NCBI GenBank assembly: GCA_964539805.1 | Contig: CAZIKN010000010.1 | Coordinates: 19,317 to 83,316, forward strand | Length of the DNA stretch: 64,000 bases | From: M3007 sp964539805 | GTDB lineage: Bacteria > Bacteroidota > Bacteroidia > Chitinophagales > Saprospiraceae | Direction of reading: 5' to 3' | In this document: positions 8,014-17,617 of the stretch, piece after piece | Layout of the letters: every line of letters begins with the position of its first letter | Position numbering within the stretch: position 1 is the stretch's first letter | Position numbers and translations under genes: made by a program | Notes under the pieces: generated by a model | The model's input: the letters and a program-made list of their open reading frames with translations, nothing else | Told to the model about the DNA's origin: nothing | Databases searched by the model: none

Positions 8014-11000
8014 CTATCGTTCCAACACGAATCGCTCGTTTTGCTGCCTGCCATCAGGCCAAATCACGCTCAGCAAATACACGCCATCGGTTAGCTCTTG
8101 CCCCAATGTGATGCCGATTTTGTGATCATTTGTGTCATCGGGGGCATAATCCTTTTGGAAAACAATTTGACCCAATGAATTGACAATCAGTAGTTTGATT
8201 TCGTCATTAGCCCTAACATTGCGTTCAGGCATCGTGCCTGTATTCGGCTCCACAGGGAAATTTACATACAAAACACTCGTGGTAGGGTTAGGGAAAAGTG
8301 TGAAACGTGGGGCAGGGCCGGTCTCTCTGCTCCTGTTGCCATCATAAGGCTGTGCCGGGCAGTTAAAGGTATTGAGGTAAGCCTCATAATACTCGCCGTT
8401 CTCCAGACGCACGGCCACTAAGATGTACACAGGTGCCGATTGCTGTGGCAGGCTGTATTCAAAAATGTCGCTGGCACCGCTCTTCAGGCCCCCGGTCTGG
8501 GCCTTGAAGCGGATGGACGCGAAGGGCGAGGCGTTGGGGTTGCGCACATCATACGCGCGCCCTGCAGGCGCGGTGGTGTACACGGAGCCGCCAGCGGGGG
8601 CCAAGACATTCACGCCATTGGGACTTTGGATATAGACAAACTGCACGGGCGATGAGCAAGTGTTGCTCAGGCGGATGCGATAGCGGCGCTGGCCCTGTGC
8701 GTCAAATTTTACGCTCAGGAGTTCATACCGCATACAGTTTGGCCCGCTCTTGAAGTCGCAAGCCGTTTCGGGGTTGACCACGGTGACCTTGAAGCAGCAA
8801 GTGTCCTTAGCCCCGCAGCTGTTGGAGGCCTCATAACACACCGTGTTGACACCGATGGGGAATTTGTCTCCAATACCCGGACCCTGAATCAGCTTGTAGG
8901 TTATTTTGGGATCGGGGCAGTCTGTTTTGGCCGTTGGCAGGTTGTAGTCCACCACCGTGCTGCTCGTGTTGGGCGGCAGGGTGACGGTCAGGTCAGCGGG
9001 GCAAGTGATGTCCAAATTGGAGGATGCGGGCAAGCACTTGCTGCAATCTGTGTAGAATTGCATACTCTTGGCCTTAATGTTGCCTTTGGGCGCGGAGACA
9101 AAATTGAGTGGAATGGTACTGAAAGGAACTTCCGCTTTGCGCTTGAAGAATGTTGGGTTGCTCACAATGACATTCATATCCACCATGAGATCACAGGAAT
9201 TACCGATTTCCCCGTTTTTGTTTATTTTAGCCAGCAACATGCCTTTTTCGACGGTATTTTTCAGGTCATTATTCGTATCGGCCCCGGTTAGAAAAACGGT
9301 GTCCTGTCGGGCCGCAATGACTTGTGGCGACAATGCCCAATAAATTGATGGATATTTAAGATCAGCCATCTTCTTTGCCCATTGCAATTCGCCATTTTTG
9401 CTAACCTTGATCAAACCGACACCTTTATTCATCCCGTTTAATCCTAAAAGATAGGCAGCACAAACATATCCATCACTTAAGGCCACAATACCTAAATGCA
9501 AGGTCTCAATAACATCTTTTTCTTTGATGTCAAATTTTTTAGCCCATAATAGTTCACCCTTTGCCGAGGTTTTGCGAATCCATATTGCAGTATCCTCCCG
9601 GACGCCTTTATACCTTACATCCAGCTGTGAGGCGGTATTGCCCTCATTGTCAACAACTTGTGCACGACATGTAAAAAAGTTTTGACTAGGATTGACCCAT
9701 TCAAATGATTCTATTGGCTGCCCGGTATTCAGGTTGATGCGCAGCTCCACGTTTGGAAGGGGTGAGTTGGGGGTAAGGGGACTGGAATCAATGCCCTCCA
9801 AAATTAATACGTCTTGCTGTATGATACCACCACTGTAAACTTTTGAAAATGAGTTGTAGCGCCAGCACTCATTGCCGATAAGGGCCCCAGTATTGCGATC
9901 CAATTGATATACCTGGGTGATATTATCAAATTCATTTTCGGACACCACCACAAAATTGCCACCCGAACCGCGTTCAGCAATCATGTGCGTAAACTGAAAC
10001 GGGGCAGGAGCAGTAAGGATATTGGTTACCCAAAGCAACTGATTGGTGCTCGGGTTGTAGCGAAAAGCCGTTATGATTGGTTTGTTTTGAGAGGTGGGCA
10101 GGTTACGCATTAAACCAACTAAGTTGCCTTCTGAATCTTCTATCATTCTAAAGATGATACTATTGGGCGTAAAATCAAAACCCCTGCTCCATAAAACCTG
10201 CCCGTTAGCACTTGTTTTGACTAACAATAAGGTATCAACGATATATTCCTCAGATTTTGTGTAACTGTAGTGTCCCGCAAGGTAAATGCTGCCATCTGCG
10301 GCAGGCACCACTATGCGGCCTAAGCTATTGGTACCCTTGATATAACTGACCTGAAAAAACGATTCTGAACGATCTTTGCAGAAAAGGGTGTCCGGCCAGA
10401 TGCGGTAAGTAATGGTGGAATCACAGCCTGTCACCGTTTTGGGATTGATGACCACGGTGGCCGTACCTTTATAGATTTTCCCGTCAATGCTTATGGAGTC
10501 GCCCTGAGCCAATTTCAGGTCCCGTAAAATACTGTAAGTGGGCAATGTTTTCACAAGCACACTGTCACGCACTTTTTTGCCACATTGGTCGGTGGCTTCC
10601 ACTATGTAAAGGCCATCGGCCCCGGCACTGATGCTCCGGGTGGAAGCGCCTGTGGACCATTGGTAGGCGACAAAACCCGGGCCGGCATCCAATACAGTGC
10701 TTTGGCCGCTACAGATGCTGCGCAAGGGGCCGAGGTCGTTCAGGTTGGGGCCTTCAAATTTGAGTTCAACACTGTCCAAATTATTGGCATAGTCACATTC
10801 TTCAAAAGCATCAGCGTAAGGAAATTCTTTGAGCAAAAGGGGCGTTGCCACATCTTTCCAAACGCCCGCCATTGCGTATATTTTTTTGAATGTCAATAAA
10901 TTGGCATCCAATTCTACCGATAACGGCACACAATCCGCAAAACCTGGTTTTGCCTCCACATTGAGGGAAAAAAGCGGTGTGGCCGCTTCTGTTAGCGGAT

Positions 11001-12675
11001 TTTTATCATAAAAAGTCAGGTCAAAACCCTGAGGTGCAGAGACAAAGCCCTGGTTGCAAACCTGGAAATTTACCTTTGCTCCGCCATTGGGCGTACAAAG
11101 CACTTCAATGGATTTAAGGGCAATATCGGGCTTGTCCGTACAGGGGCATACGGGGCATAATGGATTGATAACCAATGAATCCAAAGATAAAGTCGTCGTC
11201 TGCTTTATGGCCTTTACCAGGTATGGCTCCGAAGGCGAAAACAATGGATTGGTCGTAGCGGATACGTTTTGGGGACTAATGTTCAGATCGCGTACCAGAC
11301 CACAACTGTCTGCTATTTGCAGGTTAAGGTCAGTTTTAACAAGGATCATATCCGTAAATGTGCCTGCCTTGAACTGATTTCCCATCAGCAGGTGGTTGGG
11401 CAGTTGAACCAACTGTGACTGATTAAAAAATTGACCTGCACCACTGCTTCCCGATGGGCCATCAAACTCTTTTGCAGCCCTTACTTCGCCATTTTTGCCC
11501 AATTTGAGTATTTGCCACTTTGCAATACTGCCCTGTTGGAAGCCATAACTCAATACGGCATAGCCATCTGGCACGCTGATCATCTCCACGGGGCGAAAAT
11601 TGGAAGGATAACGTTTGATCCAGAGTAGTTTACCCTCAAGGTCGTATTGGGAAAGGTAGAGAAAATTTTGCTGGCTGGGCAAATTAAAATCCTGGATGGC
11701 TGTCCCCAACACCACCAATTGTTCATCATCTACCAGAATCCTGGAAGGCTGGAAAAACCTTACGTCAGCTGCAGTATCAGCCAGCGTGCCCTGCATCCAT
11801 TCCAATGCTCCGTCAGATGCAGACAGTTTCATCATCATACCACGGGATGAATTGGGTATGTCGCGATTAGCCCAGCCGCCGACACCGTAAAAATGACCAT
11901 TGTGTAACACGAGGTCATTCAAATAGGTACTGGGTTCGCCGTTAAAAATCGTGGATAGAGCGGGTACCACTTCGCCGCTTGACCTGCTGATTTCCCAAAT
12001 ATGCGAGCGCGTTTTGTAGTAGGTGAAAAAGCCACTGCCAAACAATTCTTCTGAGTAGCCAAACAGCACAAAATTTCCACCGGAGGGCTTCTCCAAAACG
12101 CCCATAATTTCCGGTTTTAAGTCCGGATAATGTTGATACCATAATACTTTATCGGCATTGACATCATAGCGCATGGCCATAGCCTCTCGTGCATTGACAG
12201 AATGGTTCGTGGTTCCGGTTATCAGCAAATAGCCTTCCGAGTCCTCTATTACCTGCACAAAATCCAAATTGCCAAGAGTTTGGCCCGGTGGTTTAAATTT
12301 CCGTACCCATAATATTTCGCCATTGGGATTCATCTTGGCAATCAGGCCATTATCGCTCTGCCTTCCAACCATGTACACATAACCATTAGAGGCTACACAC
12401 ATACTTTGCAATAACTCTTCCTTGTTGGCTACACCCATGGATTTGATAAAGGTGTTGGGCCGTTCACAATCACTGCATTCAGGTGCTTTTACCACAAAAC
12501 TGTCCAAATTGTTGAGGTAATCACTTTCCACAGGGCTTTGGGGTAAGGGGAAATCCGTCAACGAGATGGGCGTGGGCGTATTGCTGCCTGCCCCCATGAA
12601 GGAAAACAATTTGGGGAAGGGTAATACGGCAGCGGGCAAGGGAAAAGTATGCTCTTTGCACTCACCCGGGGCCAA
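8014..12675 (-). CDS. T9SS-sorted propeller/HYR protein, 3' part of a gene split by duplication
   Basis: 1553 codons, beginning inside the second copy of a 401-bp tandem duplication at a non-ATG codon that is not a believable start; it is the continuation of the gene starting at 15047. Order: CARDB-like tail, a kelch/PQQ-like propeller unit (repeats of G-x-x-L/I-W-x-R-K-F and EDSEG), a second CARDB domain, a PKD/Ig-like domain (LDAGPGFVAYQWSTGAS), a second propeller unit, a HYR domain (CPADLTVTLPPN), a family-specific module ending in NCPAQPYDGNR, and a T9SS type A sorting tail starting FTLFPNPTTSVLYVNF and ending RFVLER. Removing one duplicate copy restores a single 2210-residue frame from ATG 15047 to the TAG at 8014. 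As it stands this part lacks a signal peptide. Confidence 0.75.
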   Translation of the reverse strand: MAPGECKEHTFPLPAAVLPFPKLFSFMGAGSNTPTPISLTDFPLPQSPVESDYLNNLDSFVVKAPECSDCERPNTFIKSMGVANKEELLQSMCVASNGYVYMVGRQSDNGLIAKMNPNGEILWVRKFKPPGQTLGNLDFVQVIEDSEGYLLITGTTNHSVNAREAMAMRYDVNADKVLWYQHYPDLKPEIMGVLEKPSGGNFVLFGYSEELFGSGFFTYYKTRSHIWEISRSSGEVVPALSTIFNGEPSTYLNDLVLHNGHFYGVGGWANRDIPNSSRGMMMKLSASDGALEWMQGTLADTAADVRFFQPSRILVDDEQLVVLGTAIQDFNLPSQQNFLYLSQYDLEGKLLWIKRYPSNFRPVEMISVPDGYAVLSYGFQQGSIAKWQILKLGKNGEVRAAKEFDGPSGSSGAGQFFNQSQLVQLPNHLLMGNQFKAGTFTDMILVKTDLNLQIADSCGLVRDLNISPQNVSATTNPLFSPSEPYLVKAIKQTTTLSLDSLVINPLCPVCPCTDKPDIALKSIEVLCTPNGGAKVNFQVCNQGFVSAPQGFDLTFYDKNPLTEAATPLFSLNVEAKPGFADCVPLSVELDANLLTFKKIYAMAGVWKDVATPLLLKEFPYADAFEECDYANNLDSVELKFEGPNLNDLGPLRSICSGQSTVLDAGPGFVAYQWSTGASTRSISAGADGLYIVEATDQCGKKVRDSVLVKTLPTYSILRDLKLAQGDSISIDGKIYKGTATVVINPKTVTGCDSTITYRIWPDTLFCKDRSESFFQVSYIKGTNSLGRIVVPAADGSIYLAGHYSYTKSEEYIVDTLLLVKTSANGQVLWSRGFDFTPNSIIFRMIEDSEGNLVGLMRNLPTSQNKPIITAFRYNPSTNQLLWVTNILTAPAPFQFTHMIAERGSGGNFVVVSENEFDNITQVYQLDRNTGALIGNECWRYNSFSKVYSGGIIQQDVLILEGIDSSPLTPNSPLPNVELRINLNTGQPIESFEWVNPSQNFFTCRAQVVDNEGNTASQLDVRYKGVREDTAIWIRKTSAKGELLWAKKFDIKEKDVIETLHLGIVALSDGYVCAAYLLGLNGMNKGVGLIKVSKNGELQWAKKMADLKYPSIYWALSPQVIAARQDTVFLTGADTNNDLKNTVEKGMLLAKINKNGEIGNSCDLMVDMNVIVSNPTFFKRKAEVPFSTIPLNFVSAPKGNIKAKSMQFYTDCSKCLPASSNLDITCPADLTVTLPPNTSSTVVDYNLPTAKTDCPDPKITYKLIQGPGIGDKFPIGVNTVCYEASNSCGAKDTCCFKVTVVNPETACDFKSGPNCMRYELLSVKFDAQGQRRYRIRLSNTCSSPVQFVYIQSPNGVNVLAPAGGSVYTTAPAGRAYDVRNPNASPFASIRFKAQTGGLKSGASDIFEYSLPQQSAPVYILVAVRLENGEYYEAYLNTFNCPAQPYDGNRSRETGPAPRFTLFPNPTTSVLYVNFPVEPNTGTMPERNVRANDEIKLLIVNSLGQIVFQKDYAPDDTNDHKIGITLGQELTDGVYLLSVIWPDGRQQNERFVLER

Positions 12676-13135
12676 TGTCTGGCTTACAGTGGTACTCCAA
12701 ACAGCGTTGGCTTTTTCTTTGAGCGGGTTTTTGTCTTGGCAATCAGGCCATTATCGCTCTGCCTTCCAACCATGTACACATAACCATTAGAGGCTACACA
12801 CATACTTTGCAATAACTCTTCCTTGTTGGCTACACCCATGGATTTGATAAAGGTGTTGGGCCGTTCACAATCACTGCATTCAGGTGCTTTTACCACAAAA
12901 CTGTCCAAATTGTTGAGGTAATCACTTTCCACAGGGCTTTGGGGTAAGGGGAAATCCGTCAACGAGATGGGCGTGGGCGTATTGCTGCCTGCCCCCATGA
13001 AGGAAAACAATTTGGGGAAGGGTAATACGGCAGCGGGCAAGGGAAAAGTATGCTCTTTGCACTCACCCGGGGCCAATGTCTGGCTTACAGTGGTACTCCA
13101 AACAGCGTTGGCTTTTTCTTTGAGCGGGTTTTTGT
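12333..13135. repeat. Exact 401-bp tandem duplication that breaks a gene
   Basis: Bases 12333-12735 reappear at 12734-13136: the offset is 401 bp and I find no mismatch by eye. The copies meet at a 2-bp overlap (tc, 12734-12735). Flanks diverge immediately (a/g on the left, t/a on the right). As 401 is not a multiple of three, the second copy is read out of frame and ends at a stop at 12684-12686. Confidence 0.92.
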
Positions 13136-15047
13136 CATAAAAAGCAAAGGAAATGGGGCCGTTCACGGTGGAGTCCCCGAGGTTGCACACCCTGGCCTTG
13201 AAAAAGAGCGTACTGTCCGCACTGCAAAAAGTACGGTTGACGCGCAGCGTGAGATCGGGCTGGCCCTTGCCTTTTTTGCACAATTGCTCCGGCAGGCTCA
13301 GGCTATCCATGTTATTGAAATAGCCGCATTCTGCGCGGTTGGGGGAAAAGGGGAAATCGCTGATTTTTATGGGTGTTTTGGTGTTCAGGTTTATCCCCAT
13401 CACCGCATACAGCTGCTTGAAAGTATCCAATTGGAATATATCCGGCGGGGTAAACGAAGAACTTACCGAGCCTTGCACACAATCGCCGGGGAGGAGTTTG
13501 TTGCCCGTGTGGATGATGGTTGTGATCAATTGGGCCTCTTCCTTGAATGGGTTTTTGTCATAAAGGCCAAAAAATGCCGATCCTGTATATTCTTGCGCAC
13601 CCGTATTGCAAAACGAATAATAAAGACGCGCTTCGCCATTGATGCAGCGGATCGAATCCATGCGCAGGCGCAGGTCTGGCAAATTGGGACAAGTGCCAGG
13701 GGAACTGCATTTTGGGGAAAATTCCACGTCGGGATTTTCGAGACTTGGTATGATCGGGGTCAATTGGGTGTTGCCTGTGGACGGCTCTGGCACCACCAGC
13801 TCACTTACCGGACTCGGTAAGGGCTGCAAATTCACCGGCGTACTTTTTAAAAAGGCACAATTGCCCTCCAGGCGGCCATCAAAGTCAGTTTTGCCCAGTA
13901 TGGCCTGAAACTGGCCGCTCTGGTTTTGGCTTGTTGCGGTGAAAAAGAGGCCGCTGCCTGTGGGCAAAATGGCTGCTCTTGGGGCTATTTGCGCCAGTTC
14001 GTCATTGGCATAAAAATCAATCTTTACAGCCCGCAAGGGGTTGCCTTGTTTATCGGTTTTGAGCAGGAACAAGCGGCTGGTGTCACCCAGCAAATCCTGG
14101 CCAAAAAGGAAATAGCCGTCCGGCACGCTTACCACAGTTTCTGCAAATTCACTGTTCCATTCCGGCAAATTATACTGTTTTACCCATAGTTGTTTGCCAT
14201 TAAGGTCAGTTTTTTGCAAAAAAATGGTGGATTGGGTCAGTTCGGTGCCCGTTGCATTGCCACTGAAAGTAGAGATCAGGGTATTGTTATCCACAAGGAT
14301 GTCACGGCCTTGCAGTTGCGCCTCCTTGCTGCTGGCCAGGGGGCCTATGCGTGTCCACAAAGGCTTTAAAGTGGCGGTATCCAATTTGCAGAGCGCATGT
14401 CGTGTATTGTTGTTGAAGTTAAAGCCCAAGCCATTGGAAAATCGGCCACAACCGTACAGGGCGCCTTTATGGTAAATGATTCTATTGAGCTGATCGGGGC
14501 CCTTTAAGCCAAAACGCTGCACTAATTTTACCTGCCCGGTGGCGCGATCTAAGCGCTGCAGTTCTACATCGTCTATATTGACAAATTGTGGGCTTCCGTA
14601 CAACAGGTAATCACCATTTGGGCCTATTGGCGTGATGCCATAAAGCACATTGTACGACTCACTGCGCACAATGCGCGCCCATAAAACGGTACGCGAGGAC
14701 GGGTTGTAGCGAAAAACAAAACCACGGCCCAGGTTGTCGGTTTCAAAATTGCCGCAGCCTACGATGGAGCCATCGGAGTCTTCAAAGATTTCTACCAAAC
14801 TCTCCGAATCAAAGCCATTGCCCTTGAAATCAAGGGTATGCTTGTCCAAAACATTGCCGCCCGTGGTCATTTTGACCAATAAGACGCGCTCATCCCTCAT
14901 GCCGCCCAGCCAGATGTTGCCATCTCGGGCGGGAGCAAAAGTGTTGCCGCGCTCGGCATCAAAGGTGCTGAAAAAGGTGTTGGCGGGTTGGCCCAATGCG
15001 AAGGTGGCAGAAATGGCCAAAAGGAAAAAGAATCGAATTAAAAACAT
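12684..15047 (-). CDS. T9SS propeller/CARDB protein, 5' part of a gene split by duplication
   Basis: 787 residues from ATG 15047, chosen because it opens directly with a signal peptide (MFLIRFFFLLAISATFALGQ); an upstream TTG at 15089 would put 14 residues before it. The product has one propeller-like unit (APARDGNIWLGG, EDSDGSIVGCGN), then two CARDB-like domains (LPDLRLRMDSIRC; QPDLTLRVNRTFC) and the start of a second propeller. Frame is lost where duplicate copy 2 begins; the last 16 residues (TKTRSKKKPTLFGVPL) are out-of-frame. This product would be exported to the periplasm but has no T9SS sorting tail. It and the downstream 8014-12675 frame are one ancestral gene. Confidence 0.8.
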   Translation of the reverse strand: MFLIRFFFLLAISATFALGQPANTFFSTFDAERGNTFAPARDGNIWLGGMRDERVLLVKMTTGGNVLDKHTLDFKGNGFDSESLVEIFEDSDGSIVGCGNFETDNLGRGFVFRYNPSSRTVLWARIVRSESYNVLYGITPIGPNGDYLLYGSPQFVNIDDVELQRLDRATGQVKLVQRFGLKGPDQLNRIIYHKGALYGCGRFSNGLGFNFNNNTRHALCKLDTATLKPLWTRIGPLASSKEAQLQGRDILVDNNTLISTFSGNATGTELTQSTIFLQKTDLNGKQLWVKQYNLPEWNSEFAETVVSVPDGYFLFGQDLLGDTSRLFLLKTDKQGNPLRAVKIDFYANDELAQIAPRAAILPTGSGLFFTATSQNQSGQFQAILGKTDFDGRLEGNCAFLKSTPVNLQPLPSPVSELVVPEPSTGNTQLTPIIPSLENPDVEFSPKCSSPGTCPNLPDLRLRMDSIRCINGEARLYYSFCNTGAQEYTGSAFFGLYDKNPFKEEAQLITTIIHTGNKLLPGDCVQGSVSSSFTPPDIFQLDTFKQLYAVMGINLNTKTPIKISDFPFSPNRAECGYFNNMDSLSLPEQLCKKGKGQPDLTLRVNRTFCSADSTLFFKARVCNLGDSTVNGPISFAFYDKNPLKEKANAVWSTTVSQTLAPGECKEHTFPLPAAVLPFPKLFSFMGAGSNTPTPISLTDFPLPQSPVESDYLNNLDSFVVKAPECSDCERPNTFIKSMGVANKEELLQSMCVASNGYVYMVGRQSDNGLIAKTKTRSKKKPTLFGVPL

Positions 15048-15086
15048 AAAATGGATTAAGGGATGAGGGAATACAGGATTTCGGGC

Positions 15087-15546
15087 CAAAAATATGCCAG
15101 AAAAGACAGAAAATGAACCAATTAAGCAAGTGTCGGGTTTGGGTCAATATCTGTATGATTTGGGTAGATAGTCGTATGAGGATTGGTTGTTTTATCTTAG
15201 TTGTTCCGTAAAATTAGTTTATACTATTGTTGCGATAACTCCTTGATGATTATCACATTATCGTATTCACCAATTATCACATCGTATTTATGAGGTTTTC
15301 AGGAGTTGTTTTTGCAAGTCCATCTGCACAGCGTGGGGTTCCTCCAGCAGGAGGCGGACCAGAAAGGCAGTTTTCTGATGTTCTGAAAGTTGCAGGACTT
15401 GCCCTTTTTATGCAAATTAGAAAGTAGAATTTATGCAAATCGGAAAGTAGGGTTTGTGCAAATCAGAAAGTATAGTTTATGTAAATCAAAAATAGAATTT
15501 ATGTAAATTGGAAAATAGCCTTAATTTTGCCCCTTAATTTGCAATT
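15087..15546. other. Intergenic region with low-complexity and iteron repeats
   Basis: A 460-bp gap between the divergent T9SS and ATPase genes. CAAAAATA at 15087-15094 is a possible minus-strand -7 box (TATTTTTG) for the T9SS gene. 15249-15284 carries two attatcacat words, and the iterons occupy the last third. No RNA gene or reading frame of note was seen. Confidence 0.6.
15411..15524 (+). repeat. 23-bp iteron-like direct repeats, five copies
   Basis: Copies begin at 15411, 15434, 15457, 15480 and 15502 (spacing 23, 23, 23, 22). The unit core is tgcaaatcggaaagta followed by gagttta-like sequence; the last two copies are more degenerate (tgtaaat). There is no unique spacer, so it is not a CRISPR. 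The array ends about 23 bp before the ATPase ATG at 15547, so it overlaps the promoter and leader. Confidence 0.85.
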
Positions 15547-16710
15547 ATGATTCAAAGGACGCTTGCAACACAAATTCAGAAAATGTCGGAGTTGTATCCC
15601 ATCGTTGCCGTGACAGGTCCGAGGCAATCGGGTAAGACAACTTTGTTGGTGAATATGTTCCCGGAATATCGGTATGTTTCCTTGGAGAACCCGGACAACC
15701 TTTCATTTGCCGTCAGCGACCCCAATGGATTTTTGGAACTGTACAACGAACATGTGATTTTTGACGAGGTGCAGCGTGCGCCACAGCTGTTCTCTTATAT
15801 CCAAACATGGGTGGACAAATCCCGAAAAATGGGACATTACATTTTGTCCGGTTCTCAAAATTACAATTTGATGAACAGCATTACACAAAGCCTGGCAGGA
15901 CGGGTGGCTTTGTTCCGCTTGCTGCCTTTGGACTTTTCGGAGTTGAATACGGAGGGGTTGCTCCCAGAGGATTTTTCTGAAATACTGATCAGGGGCAATT
16001 ATCCGGCATTATACGACAGAGCGATTCCGACAACTGATTTTTATGCCAACTATATAGAGACGTATATTGAAAGAGACATTTCCACCTTGTTGAATATCAG
16101 AAATTTATCTTCATTTCGCACTTTTTTGCGGCTCTGTGCCGCGCGTACCGGGCAGTTGCTGAACCTCGCAGAATTGTCACGGGATGCTGCCATATCGGTA
16201 CCCACAGCGCGCTCATGGCTTTCGATTTTAGAGAGTGGTTATTTGGTATATCAAATCCCCCCTTATTTCCGGAATTTCAACAAGCGGTTGATCAAAAGTC
16301 CCAAGCTCTATTTTTATGATACAGGGCTGCTTTGCTTTTTATTGGGGATAAAAAATGCGGAGCAATTGTTGTTGAGCGAGCAAAAGGGTGCTGTTTTCGA
16401 GAATTTTATCGCCAATGAATATATGCGCCAGAATTTCCACCAGAACCTTCACCGCGAATTTTACTTTTGGCGCGACTCCAATGGGCTGGAAATAGACCTA
16501 CTGATCGGGGGCGATTCGCCTACGTTTGATTTTGTGGAAATCAAAGCATCCAAGACCATCATCCAAAAAATGTTTGACAATATGGATGCGGTTGAAAAAT
16601 TATCCGCTACGCTCTGCAACAGGAAGATATTGGTGTACGCAGGCATCCAATCACAAAAGCGCACCAATTATCAGGTCTGGGCCTGGCAGGACGTTGCGCT
16701 TAGCTTTTGA
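15547..16710 (+). CDS. AAA ATPase with DUF4143 domain
   Basis: 387 residues from ATG 15547. The Walker A motif GPRQSGKTT is at residues 24-32 and Walker B VIFDEVQ at about 70-76. The sensor-like sequence YILSGSQNYNLM follows. The C-terminal DUF4143 part (about 195-387) contains FENFIANE, W-R-D-S-N-G-L-E-I-D-L-L and FVEIKAS, a PD-(D/E)XK-like E-I-D...E-I-K pattern. The family is widespread, often mobile and of unproven role. It stands alone between T9SS paralogues, directly after the 23-bp repeats, which may be its own binding sites. Full length for the family. Confidence 0.85.
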   Translation: MIQRTLATQIQKMSELYPIVAVTGPRQSGKTTLLVNMFPEYRYVSLENPDNLSFAVSDPNGFLELYNEHVIFDEVQRAPQLFSYIQTWVDKSRKMGHYILSGSQNYNLMNSITQSLAGRVALFRLLPLDFSELNTEGLLPEDFSEILIRGNYPALYDRAIPTTDFYANYIETYIERDISTLLNIRNLSSFRTFLRLCAARTGQLLNLAELSRDAAISVPTARSWLSILESGYLVYQIPPYFRNFNKRLIKSPKLYFYDTGLLCFLLGIKNAEQLLLSEQKGAVFENFIANEYMRQNFHQNLHREFYFWRDSNGLEIDLLIGGDSPTFDFVEIKASKTIIQKMFDNMDAVEKLSATLCNRKILVYAGIQSQKRTNYQVWAWQDVALSF

Positions 16711-16727
16711 GTTGGGCACAATGTCCA

Positions 16728-17414
16728 CTATATACCCATCCTAAAATCTTTCACAGCGACAGGGCTAAACGTACAACTTTCAAATGCGCAGCTGTTTCCT
16801 GCTCCCAAAGGGGATTGGGTGCTGATTCCCAGCCAAATATTTGCCGGATAAGCATTTTTATACATTCGTGTTATTTGCCAGTTTACGCTGTCCTGCGAAT
16901 AGTAAAAGCCCACTTGTTTGCAATTGGAAGAAATTTTCAAAAAAACACTGCTTGCGGAGCAAGTATCATGGTTGGTATCGTCGGAGCTGCCAAAGGTTCG
17001 CACTGTGACCAAGCGCGTGGTTTTTCTTTCGTCCATTTCATAGGCAAATTTGTGCCACATGTCCTGATTCACGAAAATGTACAAGGCTCCGGCATCGTAG
17101 GTTTGTATAAACTGAGGCGTAACTTTCGCCACAAATGTGAAAGGCATTTTGTTGTTTACGGGTGTCAATAGGATAGGGGCGTTTCCATATCGGGCAGACT
17201 CGTCGGGTTCGTTAAAGTAGTCCGTCTTTTCACTGCTCTTCATTAGCAGTTTGTTGATGCCCATTTGTTCGGATGCTCCTTTCTCCTTGTTCAAAAACTT
17301 GGTGAACACAATGCCATTGAGCGTCACGGAACAATCGTCGGCCTGAAAGGACGCTTGAGTACAACTCAATAAGAACAAGGTGGTCCCCCATAATACATGC
17401 AGGATTCTGGACAT
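16728..17414 (-). CDS. DUF1349 domain lipoprotein
   Basis: 228 residues. The N-terminus is a lipoprotein signal (MSRILHVLWGTTLFLLSC, lipobox LLSC, Cys 18). The body matches the DUF1349 concanavalin-like fold: an early W/F-rich strand region, PFTFVAKVTPQFIQTYDAGAL, then YIFVNQDMWHKFAYEM and a late VGFYYSQDSVNW...IWLGISTQSPLG. Family members bind or act near carbohydrates, but no catalytic residues are assigned. It converges on the ATPase gene with a 17-bp gap. Confidence 0.7.
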   Translation of the reverse strand: MSRILHVLWGTTLFLLSCTQASFQADDCSVTLNGIVFTKFLNKEKGASEQMGINKLLMKSSEKTDYFNEPDESARYGNAPILLTPVNNKMPFTFVAKVTPQFIQTYDAGALYIFVNQDMWHKFAYEMDERKTTRLVTVRTFGSSDDTNHDTCSASSVFLKISSNCKQVGFYYSQDSVNWQITRMYKNAYPANIWLGISTQSPLGAGNSCAFESCTFSPVAVKDFRMGI

Positions 17415-17457
17415 AACATTTGTTTGAAAGGTGAAGAAATTCCTTGCTTACGCCCTG

Positions 17458-17465
17458 CAAATATA
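17458..17465 (-). promoter_or_regulatory. -7 promoter element for the DUF1349 lipoprotein
   Basis: CAAATATA on the plus strand reads TATATTTG on the minus strand, 44 bp upstream of the ATG at 17414. The identical box occurs ahead of the genes starting at 22165 and 25618. No clear -33 TTG at the usual spacing. Confidence 0.4.
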
Positions 17466-17530
17466 CATTTGGGACCATATAGTCAGTAGTAAAAAAAGGA
17501 TTGAAAGGACAGCGCTTTCCAGCTGATAAA

Positions 17531-17580
17531 GCAAGCCCGGTTTCGACCAGCTTTGGTCCGCTGATACCATCCGGGCTTGC
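17531..17580. other. Nested inverted repeat (possible structured RNA or terminator)
   Basis: gcaagcccgg (17531-17540) pairs perfectly with ccgggcttgc (17571-17580). The 30-bp centre contains a second hairpin, gacca (17545-17549) / tggtc (17554-17558) with a gctt loop. It lies 37 bp past the stop of the 17618 gene and upstream of the DUF1349 gene. There is no T-tract. Confidence 0.55.
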
Positions 17581-17617
17581 ACAATATTTGCGCCTCTCTC
17601 GAGGGCTTGAATCTTCA

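Noticed and set aside
13050..13820. 256-codon plus-strand frame opposite the first T9SS gene
   Set aside because: Antisense shadow; the minus strand encodes CARDB-type domains there.
15411..15524. CRISPR array
   Set aside because: The 23-bp units are contiguous with no spacers, and no cas genes are nearby.
17531..17580. tRNA gene
   Set aside because: The outer stem is 10 bp and the total only 50 bp; there is no anticodon arm or T-arm sequence.
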